Below, in pieces: positions 48,431 through 60,545 of a DNA stretch of 64,000 bases; within the stretch, counting starts at the first letter, position 1, and each line of letters opens with the position of its first letter. Origin of the DNA: Entonaema liquescens (Eukaryota; Ascomycota; Sordariomycetes; Xylariales; Xylariaceae); the NCBI GenBank assembly GCA_902805475.1, contig CADCSX010000014.1, forward strand, positions 372,001 through 436,000, read 5' to 3'. The notes beneath the pieces were generated by a model that searched no databases, was not told where the DNA came from, and worked only from the letters and a program-made list of their open reading frames with translations. The position numbers were made by a program, and so were the translations under genes.

Positions 48431-49870
48431 TTACAGTCCTCCCAAGAATGACGTACCTCCAGCGTTCATGTCCACTGTCATGCTATGCTGTAAGCCACAA
48501 ACTTCGAAAAGCTTCACAGGCGTGATCTGCTTCGGTGTCCCGACAATACCCTCGCTCTTAAGTCGGAGAAGGGTCTCACGGATAGCAACGTAAGCAGGTG
48601 CCAATGTCGCGAAGCTGAAGATCATGATACGGAAGCCCATCTTGTGGGCCTCCTCGACGGTAATAACGGGGCTCTTTCCATTCTCGACCGAGTTAAGAAG
48701 GAGTGGCCATGGTGCCAGGTCTCTAACAGCCTGAGCTGCCTGCTCCTTGGACGTGAAGCCCTCGAGCAACCCGACGTCTGCACCCTCGTCTCGAGCTTCT
48801 CGTAGTCGCGAAATGCACGCATCATACCCAAGCGTCTGAAGGGCGTCAGTCCGCGCAATTAGCACGAAATCAGACTGCAACCGCACACGCGCGGCATGGG
48901 CGGCTCTGATACGTGAGATATATTCTTCTTGAGGCACGACCTTCTTGCCACTCAGGTGACCACAACGCTTGGTAAGGACCTAGTCGACGAATAGGGGTCA
49001 GCATATCATAATGCTGAAGTACACGGGGCTTGTACAGTTCCACATAATTAAGAAATAACGTTGAAATAAGAGACAGATATAGACAAATGGGCAGAAAACT
49101 TACTTGGTCTTCTAGATGGGCACCAGCTACTCCGGCACGGATATATTGCTCTACAGTACGAGCAACCATGATAGGACCTAGCGGCGAAGTCAGATCCTAT
49201 GCTATGATGGGGGCTATAGTGACCTGTAAAGATGAGGATGGATATATCTGAGGAACTTACCACCGTATCCGGTATCCATATCAGCGATCAAGGGTGGGCC
49301 GAAGGGATCGAGGTTGGCAATCATCTCGGCGTTTTCTCTCATCTCATGAAGTTGGGCGATGGCCAAGTCTGGTTGGCCGATACGTGACGCCGTCGTACCC
49401 GCACCAGTCTTTGGGGGAACTGTTAGCCTAAGCCGGCAATGTCATATTCATTATATATCGCGTACCATGTACATGGCGTTAAAGCCCAGCTCCATAGCTG
49501 TACGAGCGGAGAGGCCATCATATACCCCAGGGCAGACGATAAGCTCTTTAGTTTCGAAAATCATCTTGCGGAGCTTCTTAGCGCCAGATGCTGGCTCACG
49601 GATACTGGAGACGATGTGGCTAAGCTGTAGCGGTCCGTCGACTTTGTCAGCAGTGTCATCTACTGGAGGTGGCACGACAGCAACCTCTTCGATGCTGGGG
49701 GCTGTGACGATATCATCCTCTAGGATTTCGACCGTATGGACCAAGGGGAGCGGCTTGACGGAGTCGTAGAGCTGGCCAGAACCGAGCTCCACCGTCGGTT
49801 GAAGAACTATAGTCGACTCATTTTCGAGCCCGGACACATAGTCCGTGGTCGTGATTGCGGATGGAGCCAT
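48431..49870 (-). CDS. Isocitrate lyase / PEP mutase superfamily enzyme, 4 exons
   Basis: Exons 49870-49466, 49408-49261, 49177-49104 and 48979-48431 give 391 aa. The ATG at 49870 is in GCCATGG context. The (beta/alpha)8 core starts near residue 105 (IVCPGVYDGLSARTAMELGF). Metal- and substrate-binding motifs are ADMDTGYGG, AGAHLEDQ and the active-site loop KRCGHLSGK with Cys215. The cysteine points to a C-C lyase or hydrolase (oxaloacetate hydrolase, methylisocitrate-lyase or dimethylmalate-lyase type) rather than a phosphonopyruvate mutase. The exact substrate cannot be read from sequence. Residues 1-100 are an unusual acidic, Val/Pro-rich extension with no family match that I recognise. The gene stands alone in a gene-poor stretch. 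Confidence 0.85.
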
Positions 49871-50946
49871 GGCTGTCAGCTTTAAGGATGGAATGGTAAT
49901 ACTAGATGACAAGTTGTCGACCTGTTGTGTAGCTTAGGAGGTGGTGGATAGAAACCCAATTTGAGCTGGCCAACCGATCTTAGGCTTGGTATTTATATTT
50001 TGTCGCACACTGCTTCCTCCTTCACAGGCCCAAGAATTCCACAATCTCAAGATACCATACTATCATATTCACCCGCCTCCACACCCAAGTTCCCACATCT
50101 CATATCCCGTGGCCTAGAGCTCCTTTGTCGCAGTAAGCACCGGCCAAAATACACCATTTTTCTTGGCGCATATGTGACTTTCATCCCTTTCCCCTGTCGA
50201 TAGATCGCCGATATCGTGTCTTCTGTTTCCCCGGACTTAATTTGCGGAGTTTGAAGTTGTGCTCAGCTACTCAAATGCACTCCACGTTACTTCATCGTAC
50301 ATATCTGCTGTCGGTTGAGATCGTCGGTCACAAGCCCCCTAGATGGATTATCCTTGTAGCCACATGTGAAAAAACATATAGATACTTTATTTACTCTCTC
50401 GAAGCTACCTAGGCAGCACAGGTATCGACGGCTTCTAATAGCAGCGTAATATAACGCGGTCATTCACATGCTCTATAGGTATTGACCGCGCCAACCCTCG
50501 CGTAACGTAACCCAATGATAACTATTCTGACTACTCTAATAGCATGTACGAGGAAGTCTAGGCAGGCCACACCTAATAGAATAAGCCAATCAGTATTGCA
50601 GGAGCAGCATTGTGTGACCATAGTTCCAAGGAAGTCACCCGCGGTTGATAGACCATCAACGGAGCATTTTGGGATAATACTTCACCAATTTTGGTTGCTT
50701 AAACGAAACCCTGCATACCTATCTCGAGTATTCTACCGAGGCCTCCTATTCTTTTGTGGAAAGATCCCAAGCAAAGATACCACGGCGTCATATCACCCCT
50801 GATGACGACCAACCCCTTGCTGCAGCTGCTCAGGTCATCAACTTCCGCTCTTCTCGTGGCAGCTAGATTATCCAGAAAGCTTCGAGTCTGGACCTAGACG
50901 AGAAGGCTTCCGTAGTCCCTGGACATCTGATTTTTTTCTTTCTTTC

Positions 50947-50969
50947 TTTTTTTTTTTTTTTTTTTTTTT
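50947..50969 (+). repeat. Poly-T tract
   Basis: A run of 23 T preceded by a TTTC-rich stretch. It could be the reverse-strand poly(A) tail of a retroposed sequence, but no body is recognised. Confidence 0.7.
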
Positions 50970-52229
50970 AATTAGGCTTTATTCAGCCCCGATAATTCCC
51001 AGGTCGAAGCGTTCTTGTAATACGACGCGATGTAATCTAGCTACTGCTACTATTCTTTGATTATGATAGGGTATGAGAAAAGTCCGCTCTATTTACAACA
51101 GCTTTGGAAAACTGCTAATATTGGCTAGACCAGATACTAATTCAGCCGGGCTTGAAAATATCGCCACCGGCCTTATTTACTTTTCTTTCGGGGCCACTGG
51201 TTTTGCAGCTCTTGATTTACGCTCACATCGACAGAGATGTAACGAATATTGTAGGCGTGGCTCGATCTATACACCAACGCCAGCCAATAAGACAACGACG
51301 CCACCTTGATGGCCCAGGCCGTGTGGCTGTCCCCCCTTTATGGGTTTCCTGATCCATTGGCCGACATACCTCTGACTCCCAATCTAATCCGCCTTTTTTT
51401 ATTTCTTGCAGAACAAAATCCCTTTTAAAAAGCAATGGTAGCTGAGTTTATAGTCGAAATCTGACCCAAGCCGGAATTGAGTCTTAGTCATTTTGATTTG
51501 GATTATTATACATCCTATTTAAACTAGATACTAGTTTGGTACTCATGCGAAACGGGTTCGCAGCGGCCCGAGCCGGGAGAAACGTAACCTCAGCCGCCAA
51601 GTCGCACTGGTAAACCACTCAACCACACTTCGTATGCATACGACCCATATATCTCCTATCCTCCTACCATGGTCCACCCCGATGCCAACATTTCCGCCGT
51701 CCGCTGACCATTTTACTGCTGATTCCCCGGTGATTACTTCTTGGAACCCAAGCCTTGCCAAGATGCATATATTCTTCAGCAAACGGCAGACGTTGTCAAT
51801 TTGACGGTCGACTAAAGTTTGCCCTCGCGTATCACAGGCCAATAGGAGCCAACTATGGCTTTCACTTGCATCTCTTCTTCTTCTTCTTGCTTCCCTTCGA
51901 CGTGTGCAAAAGCTTGTAACATTACATCTATTCCAACTATTATCATCCGCGCCGGATCCAGGTTACCTAGTACCCCTATCTCTTTTATCGTATGTGGAGG
52001 AAGCCCGTGAAAGCGCCCAGAGCATCAACTATTCATCCTGACAACTCGCTCGGGCTTATTTACTATTTTAGCGATTATTACACCTCTTGGATTAGGCCTG
52101 AATGCGACCGTGGTGGCTATGCTAGTCATAATAGCTGGGCACATAGGATATAAGTTGTTATGATACTTTAAAGGAAGCTCATTGCATGGCGCCGTTAGCT
52201 TGCTGCTTGCATATTAACCACCTTTAGAC

Positions 52230-52455
52230 TGGAGGAATATTACCAGCCGACTTGGCCTCCTTGGCGAGCTGGATGATTCTGTATACTGCTCGATCGGGAG
52301 TCTTGGTGTTGACGTACCGGGATGTCACGACAAGCTACTACGAGCTGATCAGCGTTGGCGCGCGGGTGGAATCTGCTTTCAAATCGTATCGAGATGCTAG
52401 AAACTATCTACATCTCGATCGATTCGACGATGCTTCCCGTGTGGGCTTCGAATAG
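52230..52455 (+). pseudogene. Possible gene relic
   Basis: GC-rich, coding-like stretch. The frame from 52252 encodes 67 residues (ARSGVLVLTYRDVTTSYYEL) and ends at TAG, and a second frame is also open for about 50 codons. There is no recognisable start context or family. It could be an isolated exon or decayed gene. Low certainty. Confidence 0.2.
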
Positions 52456-53597
52456 CTCCTCGCTGAAGCAGGTCCTGGGAGCTCGCAGCTTGGCGCCAAG
52501 TTAACCATACCTAGGTTCAGAGTCCGAGCGAAGGAACCTTAGTAAACTCGATGTATCACATTTGCCGTGGACCCATCTGTGCATTATCTTGAATAAAGCT
52601 TAAGTCATAAGGCTTCATGGAGGGATTGCTATGTGGCTACCGAACTTACGAAGTTTCAAGACTTACGGTAAGTAGTTGTAAAATATGAGCTTGCAGAACA
52701 ACTAGCCACTCCATAGATTGAACCGCATTTTTATTCCCGAGTTATAAAGCTAGATGATTGTACTATGGTCCAAAGCCTTTCTATCCAGTTCTATAATCAA
52801 CCGCCAACTCTATACAAGCTGCCTATAAATTTCGAAAGCGAGATTGTAATTGGACAGGCGCTAATTGCCGTATCAAATCGAATTTAACAGGATCAAACTA
52901 CGGTTGCCAAGGTACGGTTGCCAAGCACAGGCCACAGAAAGAGGCCCCGGGAGGAGCCCCAAGGGTCGGATCGCGAAGTTAGGAGTTCTCGGCGCTGGTC
53001 TGACACATTACATTGGCCACACCGGCGTGCCTAGATCACCACGTCAGATGGCGTTGTCGGAATACGACGATGGCGGGATTATGCCCAGCTGAGACCGGAC
53101 ACCCCCCGGACACACTCATAATTACACTTGCATGCAGTTATCTCTGAAGACGAGCATGGATAAGTCCTGGTTAGAAGCCAAGTTCATCGGCCCATCTGGA
53201 GCAGCACCAATTCAGGAATTTTCCGTCTCCCCGTTTGCCGTCGTATTACTATTCATTGAGAGACTCCTCCGCGTCGTACATGACGTCTGGGGGGTTTATC
53301 GGAGGACTGCATGAGAGTTGAGGGATTTAGAGCATTTGAAGCTATTCTGCATACGCGCTGGTGGGTACCTAGGTAGCCAAGCTGGACTAAAGAAGGACGC
53401 TTCCGGTCGACGCAAGGGCTAGTGGGAAATATAGTCGCTCCAGATCTACTAAACTACCCGGTCCGGACTATCTCGCACTTGGCCTAGCTGGTCATTTCGA
53501 TCCCCCCTAAGGTCCTTTATATCGCCAACTACCAGGCAGCTCCCCCAATATGATTAACAGATCTTCATCCTTACCACATTCTCATACCCCCGCCACC

Positions 53598-54557
53598 ATG
53601 TCAGATGAGGAGAAATTCGAGTCCACCCCAAACCTTAGCCCTGAGCCACCGGCGCGACGAAACTTTCTCCAGGGTTTCTCGCGGCAGCTCTCCGAGGACA
53701 TCGGCGCAAGCTTAGGGTCTATACCCCTGATAGCATGCTGCTTCGCCACGGGACTCACTGATGGTACTCTGTATAATGGTAAGTCAGTCACGATTCGTAT
53801 CCCGTGGGCTATGCCATCAAGTTGGGACCTCACAGCTGACATCGCACGGTCTTCAGCTTATGGTACTTTTGTATCAATGCAAACTGGTAAGTGCAACGCG
53901 CCTCTGCGCACCTGGTTCTCGCTATCACATCTGGTTCTAACGCGCTTGCCAGGGAATACCGTCTTCGTCGCGCTCGGCACATCCGGGCAGAATAACAAGC
54001 CTTTCGGATGGGCCCGTTCTCTCTTCTCGATAGGCTGCTTTGTTATAGGATGCCTAGCCTTTTCCCGGTTTCATAAGCTAATCGGGGGCGGGCGCCGCCG
54101 AACGACTCTCTTCTTCTCCTTCTTGCTGCAGACAGTCATCGTTGTCGTGGCCGCGACTATCATCCAGACCGGCATAGTCGACGGCACATATCCCTCACGA
54201 AGAGATCCAGCGGACGTGGACTTCCGCGAGCTTGCTCCCATCGGGCTGCTTAGTTTCCAAGCCGCAGGCCAGATCGTGAACAGCCGCGGGTTGGGTGTAA
54301 GCGAAGTTCCCACGGTTGTAATTACAACTCTACTATGCGATCTGATAAGCGACGAGAATATCCTACAACCTCTCACGAAGAACGTGAAGCGGAACAGAAG
54401 AGCGATCGCGTTTATTCTCACGCTGCTGGGTGCGATATGTGGAGGTTGGATCTCCAAAGCTACGGGTGCCGTACAGCCAAGTCTATGGTTCGTCGCTGCC
54501 ATCAAGGCGGCAATTACTATCTCGTGGTTGTTCCTAGTAGGCAATGACACGGATTGA
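53598..54557 (+). CDS. DUF1275 (YoaK-like) membrane protein, 3 exons
   Basis: Exons 53598-53778, 53857-53886 and 53953-54557 give 271 aa. The ATG at 53598 has an ideal GCCACCATG context; an upstream in-frame ATG at 53550 is less likely. Splicing restores the DUF1275 core, AYGTFVSMQTGNTVFVALG, which matches the bacterial and fungal family where a short TGN motif follows the first helix. About six membrane helices follow. The last (AIKAAITISWLFLVG) ends at the C-terminus. The family's function is unknown, possibly transport. Both introns (78 and 66 nt, GTAAGT donors) are multiples of three with no stop, so unspliced mRNA would still encode a longer protein of 319 aa. Confidence 0.88.
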   Translation: MSDEEKFESTPNLSPEPPARRNFLQGFSRQLSEDIGASLGSIPLIACCFATGLTDGTLYNGKSVTIRIPWAMPSSWDLTADIARSSAYGTFVSMQTGKCNAPLRTWFSLSHLVLTRLPGNTVFVALGTSGQNNKPFGWARSLFSIGCFVIGCLAFSRFHKLIGGGRRRTTLFFSFLLQTVIVVVAATIIQTGIVDGTYPSRRDPADVDFRELAPIGLLSFQAAGQIVNSRGLGVSEVPTVVITTLLCDLISDENILQPLTKNVKRNRRAIAFILTLLGAICGGWISKATGAVQPSLWFVAAIKAAITISWLFLVGNDTD

Positions 54558-55442
54558 ACTAGTCCCAGGACCTGGTAGTGACAGGAAATAAGGGGATGTG
54601 CCGAAGGTTATAGGACGCTGGTCGTCATGTATGAAACTTGATTTCCCGACTTCACGACTAGCTGAACGAATAGAGTAGAGTATACTAGACACCACTTGCG
54701 ATGTATGTAACTAGACAGCCAAGCATTAGACAGATTAGATGGTAACTACTTAGGTGCGCAGACGGGGGATATTGATTCTTATCCAGCGGGTCTGACTGCT
54801 ATCATGTTCCATTTTGATTTCGTGATTGGCGAAGTTATGAATTTCTCTGAATGTGAAACTGCAGTATAATTTGAGGGCAGCCATAGAGTACCACTGCGAC
54901 ACATTTGGCTTATAGAACTTGCTACTGAACATTCCTGTATTTCTATTTTGACATTTTCTGAAGAGATTCTAGCACTGCCATCCAGAGACGGCTTAAGGTA
55001 TACCAAATACTTGATGCTGAGATAAGTTCCTAATGGTAAGGTGCAAGAACTCGGGACTTATGTCAATGATAAGAATTAAATGACATTGATCCGATAGACT
55101 CAGTTAGGTTTGGCCGAGGTGAGAATGGTGGATAGAGCTCTTGTTAGGGCTACCCATTCACAGATCCCGAGAAGTTGCTTTCTATGCGCATCTACCTAGC
55201 GATGGACGATGGCTTGATACACTCCACGACTTAGCTTAGCTTGGAATCTTTTAGGTATACAATCCGCTGCTTAGGTAGATGGGATTGTAATAAGGGTTCA
55301 TTATTTAGACGTTGAGTGTAGGATCAAAAAGATGTAGCCTCTATCTAATCTACATGTGTTAGTGGGATAACCCCCGCTTTTGGAATTTAGTAACTACATA
55401 GAACGTGCTAGACTGAGGTTTGGTATTCAATAACCACTGATA
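54558..55442. other. Intergenic between DUF1275 gene and tRNA
   Basis: About 890 bp with no gene found. Two overlapping short minus-strand frames at 54750-55006 are featureless. Confidence 0.55.
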
Positions 55443-55539
55443 GGCACTTTGGCGGAGTGGTTAACGCGATGCCCTGCTATTGAATCAGATAGGTAAGGCA
55501 TTCCCTTCGGGGGCGTGTGTTCGAATCACACAGGTGTCG
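55443..55539 (+). tRNA. tRNA-Ser(GCU) with intron
   Basis: All arms pair. The acceptor is GGCACTT with AGGTGTC (two G-U pairs), the D stem GCG/CGC, and the anticodon stem ATGCC/GGCAT. The loop CTGCTA is interrupted by a 16-nt intron (55480-55495) one base 3' of the anticodon GCT. The long variable arm (TCCCTTCGGGGGC) is typical of serine tRNAs, the T stem is GTGTG/CACAC around TTCGAAT, and discriminator G73 fits serine. It reads AGC/AGU codons. It lies about 100-150 bp from the start of the right AT-rich block. Confidence 0.93.
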
Positions 55540-55547
55540 ATTTACCC

Positions 55548-55552
55548 TTTTT
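55548..55552 (+). terminator. RNA polymerase III terminator of the tRNA
   Basis: Five T residues eight bases after the tRNA end. Confidence 0.75.
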
Positions 55553-55837
55553 GTTTTCGAACTTTCTACCTTTTGTGGCTTAATCAGTCTTAACTATTAG
55601 AACACACTTGCAAGTTTTTACGTTGCATTTGACTTGATCTATTTGTGTATTTTTACCAATTGATTTAAATAATTAAACGTCCGAATATAATAAATGGAAT
55701 TGTTATTTTTTAAAAAATAACACGATTTAAATAATATGTTTTTACGATAATTTATAACGTATTTATTAATATAATTTTTATCGTTAAATATAAAAAACAT
55801 TTTATTTAATAATATATAAAAATTTAATTATTTAATT

Positions 55838-56018
55838 AAAAAAACTTTATTATATTATATAAAATCGTTAAAAATATAAAAAAGTTTTTTTTATTAAAAT
55901 TATATTTATAAAATTTTAAAAATTTAAAATATACGAATTAATATATAATAAAATTAATAAAAAAAAATTAAATATAAATAAAATAACGTTTAATTAATTA
56001 AATAATTTAAATTAATTA
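55838..56018 (+). repeat. Direct repeat R1, copy 1
   Basis: About 181 bp that recur at 57839-58022. Roughly nine differences in the first 120 bp are all transitions; this copy is the more mutated. Confidence 0.75.
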
Positions 56019-57838
56019 ATTAATTAATAAAAAAATATATATTTAATTTAAATAAAATATAATAAATTAATGATTATTAAATAAAAAAATTAATTAATTA
56101 AATTAAATAATAATAAATATATATTATAAAAAATTTTAAAACGTTAATAATTAATGTTTAAAATTATTAATTAATTAATTAAATAATTTTTAAAAAATAA
56201 TATTATAATTTAAAATAAATTTTTTATAATAATATATATTATAAAAAAATATATAAAAAACGGGATAATTAATAAAATAACTTAAAATAAATATCATTTT
56301 AATTTATATAATATACGTTATTATTTTTAATTATTTTATTAAATAACGATAAAAAAAATATATATTTTAAATAAATATATATTTCATTAAATAATTTATT
56401 AAATAAATCACATTTATAATTACATTAATATATAATTAAATTACCATTTAAATTATTAATTAATTAAAATATTTAAAAATAATTATATAATTATATTAAT
56501 ATTTTTTTAATTAAAAAAATCGTACGTTATAATTTAATTAATAAAAAATAAAATTATTATTAATTTATATATATTAATTAAATATATATATAAATTTTCT
56601 TTTATAATAATTTAATTTAAATTTTTTTTTTATATTTTTTTTTAATTTATTTTTAACGTTATACATTTTATATATTATTTTTTTATTAATTAATTATTAT
56701 ATATTATTTATACATAATTATATTATTAATTACATTACCGTTTTAACAATTATATTATTAATTATATTATTATTTTATTTACCGTATTAAACGTTTTTAA
56801 TTTTTTTAATTATATTTTAATTTTTTTATTTATTATATTATTATTTCGTTTAACATTTTTAATTATTTTATTAATTTTATTACCATTTTATAATTACATA
56901 TTTAATATTTTTTTTTACTTTTTTTATTTATATTATAATTATAATTATATAATTAATTAAAATTATATAATTAATTTTAAATTAATTTTATTAAATAAAT
57001 TTATTTTTTATTTTATATATTTAATAAATATTATTATATTTAAATAATTAACGTTTAATATTTATTATTTTATAATATTAATAATATTATAAATTTCATT
57101 AACGTATTTAAAAAACCGGGTTATTTTTATTAATTATTTTTTTTATTTAATACTCGTTATTATATATATTATTATATTAATTAATTAAAATCGAAATATT
57201 AATTAATTTAAAATAATTTAATCGGTTATTTATTATTTATATACGTTATATATTATTATTTAATATTTATTATTATTTATTTATTAATATATTTATTACG
57301 TAATTAAAATAATTAAAATATAAATAAAATTTATAAAATACGTTAATAATATATTATTATTTAACGTAAATATTATATTTAATATTAAAATTTAATAATT
57401 ATTTTATTTTTTTTAATTTCGTTATTATATATTTTTAAAAAATAATTAATTAACGATATTATTATTATTTATATTTTTTTAATACCGTTACGTAATTTAA
57501 ATTTTTTTTTTTATATTATTAAATATTAAATTAATATTTATTTTTAATAATATATAACGTATTATAACGTTTTACGAAACGTTAATATATAATATTTAAA
57601 AATAATGTTAATGGTATTTTAAAAAATAATTTAATATAAAATTAAAAAACGATATTTATTAATATTTTTATAATAAAAAACGGGATAATGGTAATTTTTT
57701 TAACGTTATATATTTATTTTTATTTAAAAATAATTTCGATTTTAAAATTATTTTAAAATTTTTTTTTTAAATTTACGTAAACGGAAAAAATGATTATTTC
57801 GTAATTATATTATTTTATTAAAATTTATTAAATTTATT

Positions 57839-58022
57839 AAAAAAACTTTATTATGTTACACGAAATCGTTAAAAACATAAAAAAGTTTTTTTTATTAAAA
57901 TTATATTCGTAAAATTTTAAAAATTTAAAATACACGGATTAATATATAATAAAATTAATAAAATAAAAAATTAAATATAAATAAAATAACGTTTAATTAA
58001 TTAAGTAATTTAAATTAATTAA
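57839..58022 (+). repeat. Direct repeat R1, copy 2
   Basis: The less mutated partner of 55838-56018, exactly 2.0 kb downstream in the same orientation. The pair could be LTRs of a short non-autonomous element or two fragments of one family. Confidence 0.75.
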
Positions 58023-58437
58023 AATTAACGTTATTTTATAAATTAATTAATTAATTAATAAAATTACATATATTTATAAAACGGTTTTATTAATTAATTA
58101 ATTAATTAATAAAATAACGCGTATTTTATTATAACCTCGTATTATAAAGTTTTAAAATTAATAATAAATAATTATAATTAATTAAATAAAACTTTTTAAA
58201 ATACGTATTTTTAATAAAAATAAACGTTTTTAATTATAAATTAATTAAAAAACGTTAAATTTAACGCGCTATAATTACGTTAATAAATAAATAAATTTTA
58301 ACGTTATTTAATAATTAATTAAATAATTTAATTATTTAAAAAATTATTAATTTATACATTTTAATTAATTATATATATAATATTTTTTATTTTATTTATT
58401 TTTTAACTTTTTTTCTTTTTTTAACAACATATATAAT

Positions 58438-58760
58438 CACGTGGTTTAAGCTTTTTTAAATCACGTGTTAAATACGTATTATAAAATAATATTACGTGGT
58501 ATTATAAGTTAAAATACGTATTTTATTATTAAATATTTATTAATTTCACGTGTAACCGATTATTTTATATAATAAATACGTATTTTCGATTATTTAATTG
58601 TTATTTATTTTCGAAATCACGTGATAAATAAATTTTATTTATATAATAATTTACGAATTAAATTATAAATAAATAATCACGTGAATTTTTATTATCACGT
58701 AATCGATACGTATTATTACGTAATTTTAAAAAAATTATAATTCACGTGATTTAACACGTG
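58438..58760. repeat. Cluster of seven CACGTG palindromes
   Basis: CACGTG at 58438, 58462, 58547, 58618, 58678, 58743 and 58755, most within ATCACGTG or TTCACGTG, plus CACGTA at 58696 and several ATACGTAT palindromes between them. The surrounding sequence is otherwise almost only A and T. Confidence 0.9.
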
Positions 58761-59769
58761 TTAAATACGTATTACTTTTAAATAAAATTATTACGTAATA
58801 TCGATTTTTAAATTATGTAAATTAAATTTTTACATATAAAAATTTTTTAATTTAAATCGATTACGATTTTTAATATATTTTTAAATAAATTTAAAAATTT
58901 AATTTAATTTAATTAAAATAATAATAAATATAAATATATAAAAATTAAAAAAAAATAAAATAAAAAAACTTTAATAAAATATAAAAATATAAAAATATAA
59001 ATTAAAAATTAAAATGTAAAAAATAAATAATAAAGAATTATTATAAATTAAATAATATTAATATATTTAAATAAAATAATTTAAAAAAAATAATTTAATA
59101 TTTAATAATAATAAATTTTATATTAATTATTAAAATTTAAATAAATATTATAATAATAATAATAATATAAAATTTAAAAAATTCGGTAATTTTAAATTTA
59201 AATAAAATATAATATATATTAATAAATAAATATAATATAATATAATATAATATTAAAATAAAATTTTCAAAATTTAAATATTACATATAAATTTAAAATA
59301 AAATAATATATTTATTAAAAAAAATTAAATAAAATATATATATTAATATAATAATATAATAAAAAAAAATAAAATATTAAAATTATTTAAATAATTTAAT
59401 ATAATAATATAAATAAATTAAATTTATAATTTATTAAAATATAATTTTAAAAAAAATAATAAATATAAAAAAAAAATAAATATTATAATTTAAATTATAT
59501 TAATATATTTAAAATAAAATAATAAAAATAAAATAAATTATTATTTAAATTTTAAATTTATTATATAAAAAAATAAAAAAATAAATAATAATAATAAAAA
59601 TAATTAAAATTATATATATTAAAAATAATATTTTAATTATATTAAATTAAATTATAATAAAAATTTTTAAAATAATATATTTAATTTTTTATTATTTTAA
59701 ATAATTTATATATTAATAAACTCCGAATACCTCGTAAACCGTTAACCGATAACCGCTTATATAATTTTA

Positions 59770-59963
59770 ACAATAAAGTAAAATTAATTTTAAATAAAAT
59801 TGATTTTTTTTTAATAAAAAAACATAAGCCACAACGCGTAATAAAAGGTAAAATTGATTTTCGGTTTAAAAAAAAAATCAATTTTACTCGGAATTTACCC
59901 GAAATTGAAAATTACCACAATTTTTATTTTAACCTTAACTTTATCTTTAACTTTAACTTTACC
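59770..59963 (+). repeat. Repeat R2, copy A with internal hairpin
   Basis: Shares its sequence with 60546-60741 and, in part, 60742-60870. It carries a perfect 14-bp inverted repeat (GTAAAATTGATTTT at 59848-59861 and its complement at 59874-59887). Confidence 0.75.
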
Positions 59964-60545
59964 CGTACAAATTTTAAAAAATTAAAATTAAATAAAAAAA
60001 ATAAAATAAAATAAAAAAAAAATTAAATTAAAATAAAAAAATTAATATTATAATATTATAGAAATTATTAAATATATAAAAATTTAAAATTTAAAATTTA
60101 TTATATATATAAAATATAATAAATTTTAAAATTAAAAAAATTAAAAAAAATTAAAAAAAATAATATTATATTAAAAAAATATAATAAAAAATAAAATAAA
60201 AAATAAAAATATAATAATATTTATATTTATATTAAAAAAATAATAATTATAAATATTAAAAATATTAAAAATATAATAAAATAAAATAAAATAAAATAAA
60301 AAAAATAAAATTAATAAAAATTTAAAATAAATATAAAATATTAATATTAAATAAAATAAATATTATATAATATAAAAAAATAAATAAAAAATAATAAAAT
60401 TGAAAAAATTTAAATAAATTAAATATATAAAATATAATTAATTAAATATTTAAATAAAAATAAAAAATAAAATAAAATAAAATAATAAATATAAATAAAT
60501 AAATAAATAAATTAATAAAAATAATTAAAAAAAAATAATATTAAT

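Larger units (their letters stand above)
49871..53597. other. Gene-poor region, 3.7 kb
   Basis: Promoter of the lyase gene at the left, then no supported gene. A CT/poly-T tract lies at 50931-50969, a possible gene relic at 52230-52455, and a tandem ACGGTTGCCAAG duplication near 52902-52926. Other frames are short and featureless. Confidence 0.45.

Noticed and set aside
43252..49870. Secondary-metabolite gene cluster
   Set aside because: No polyketide synthase, peptide synthetase, terpene synthase or cluster regulator is present; the lyase stands alone.
59681..59881. 66-codon frame in the AT block
   Set aside because: Only low-complexity residues (F, I, K, L) from AT-rich DNA.
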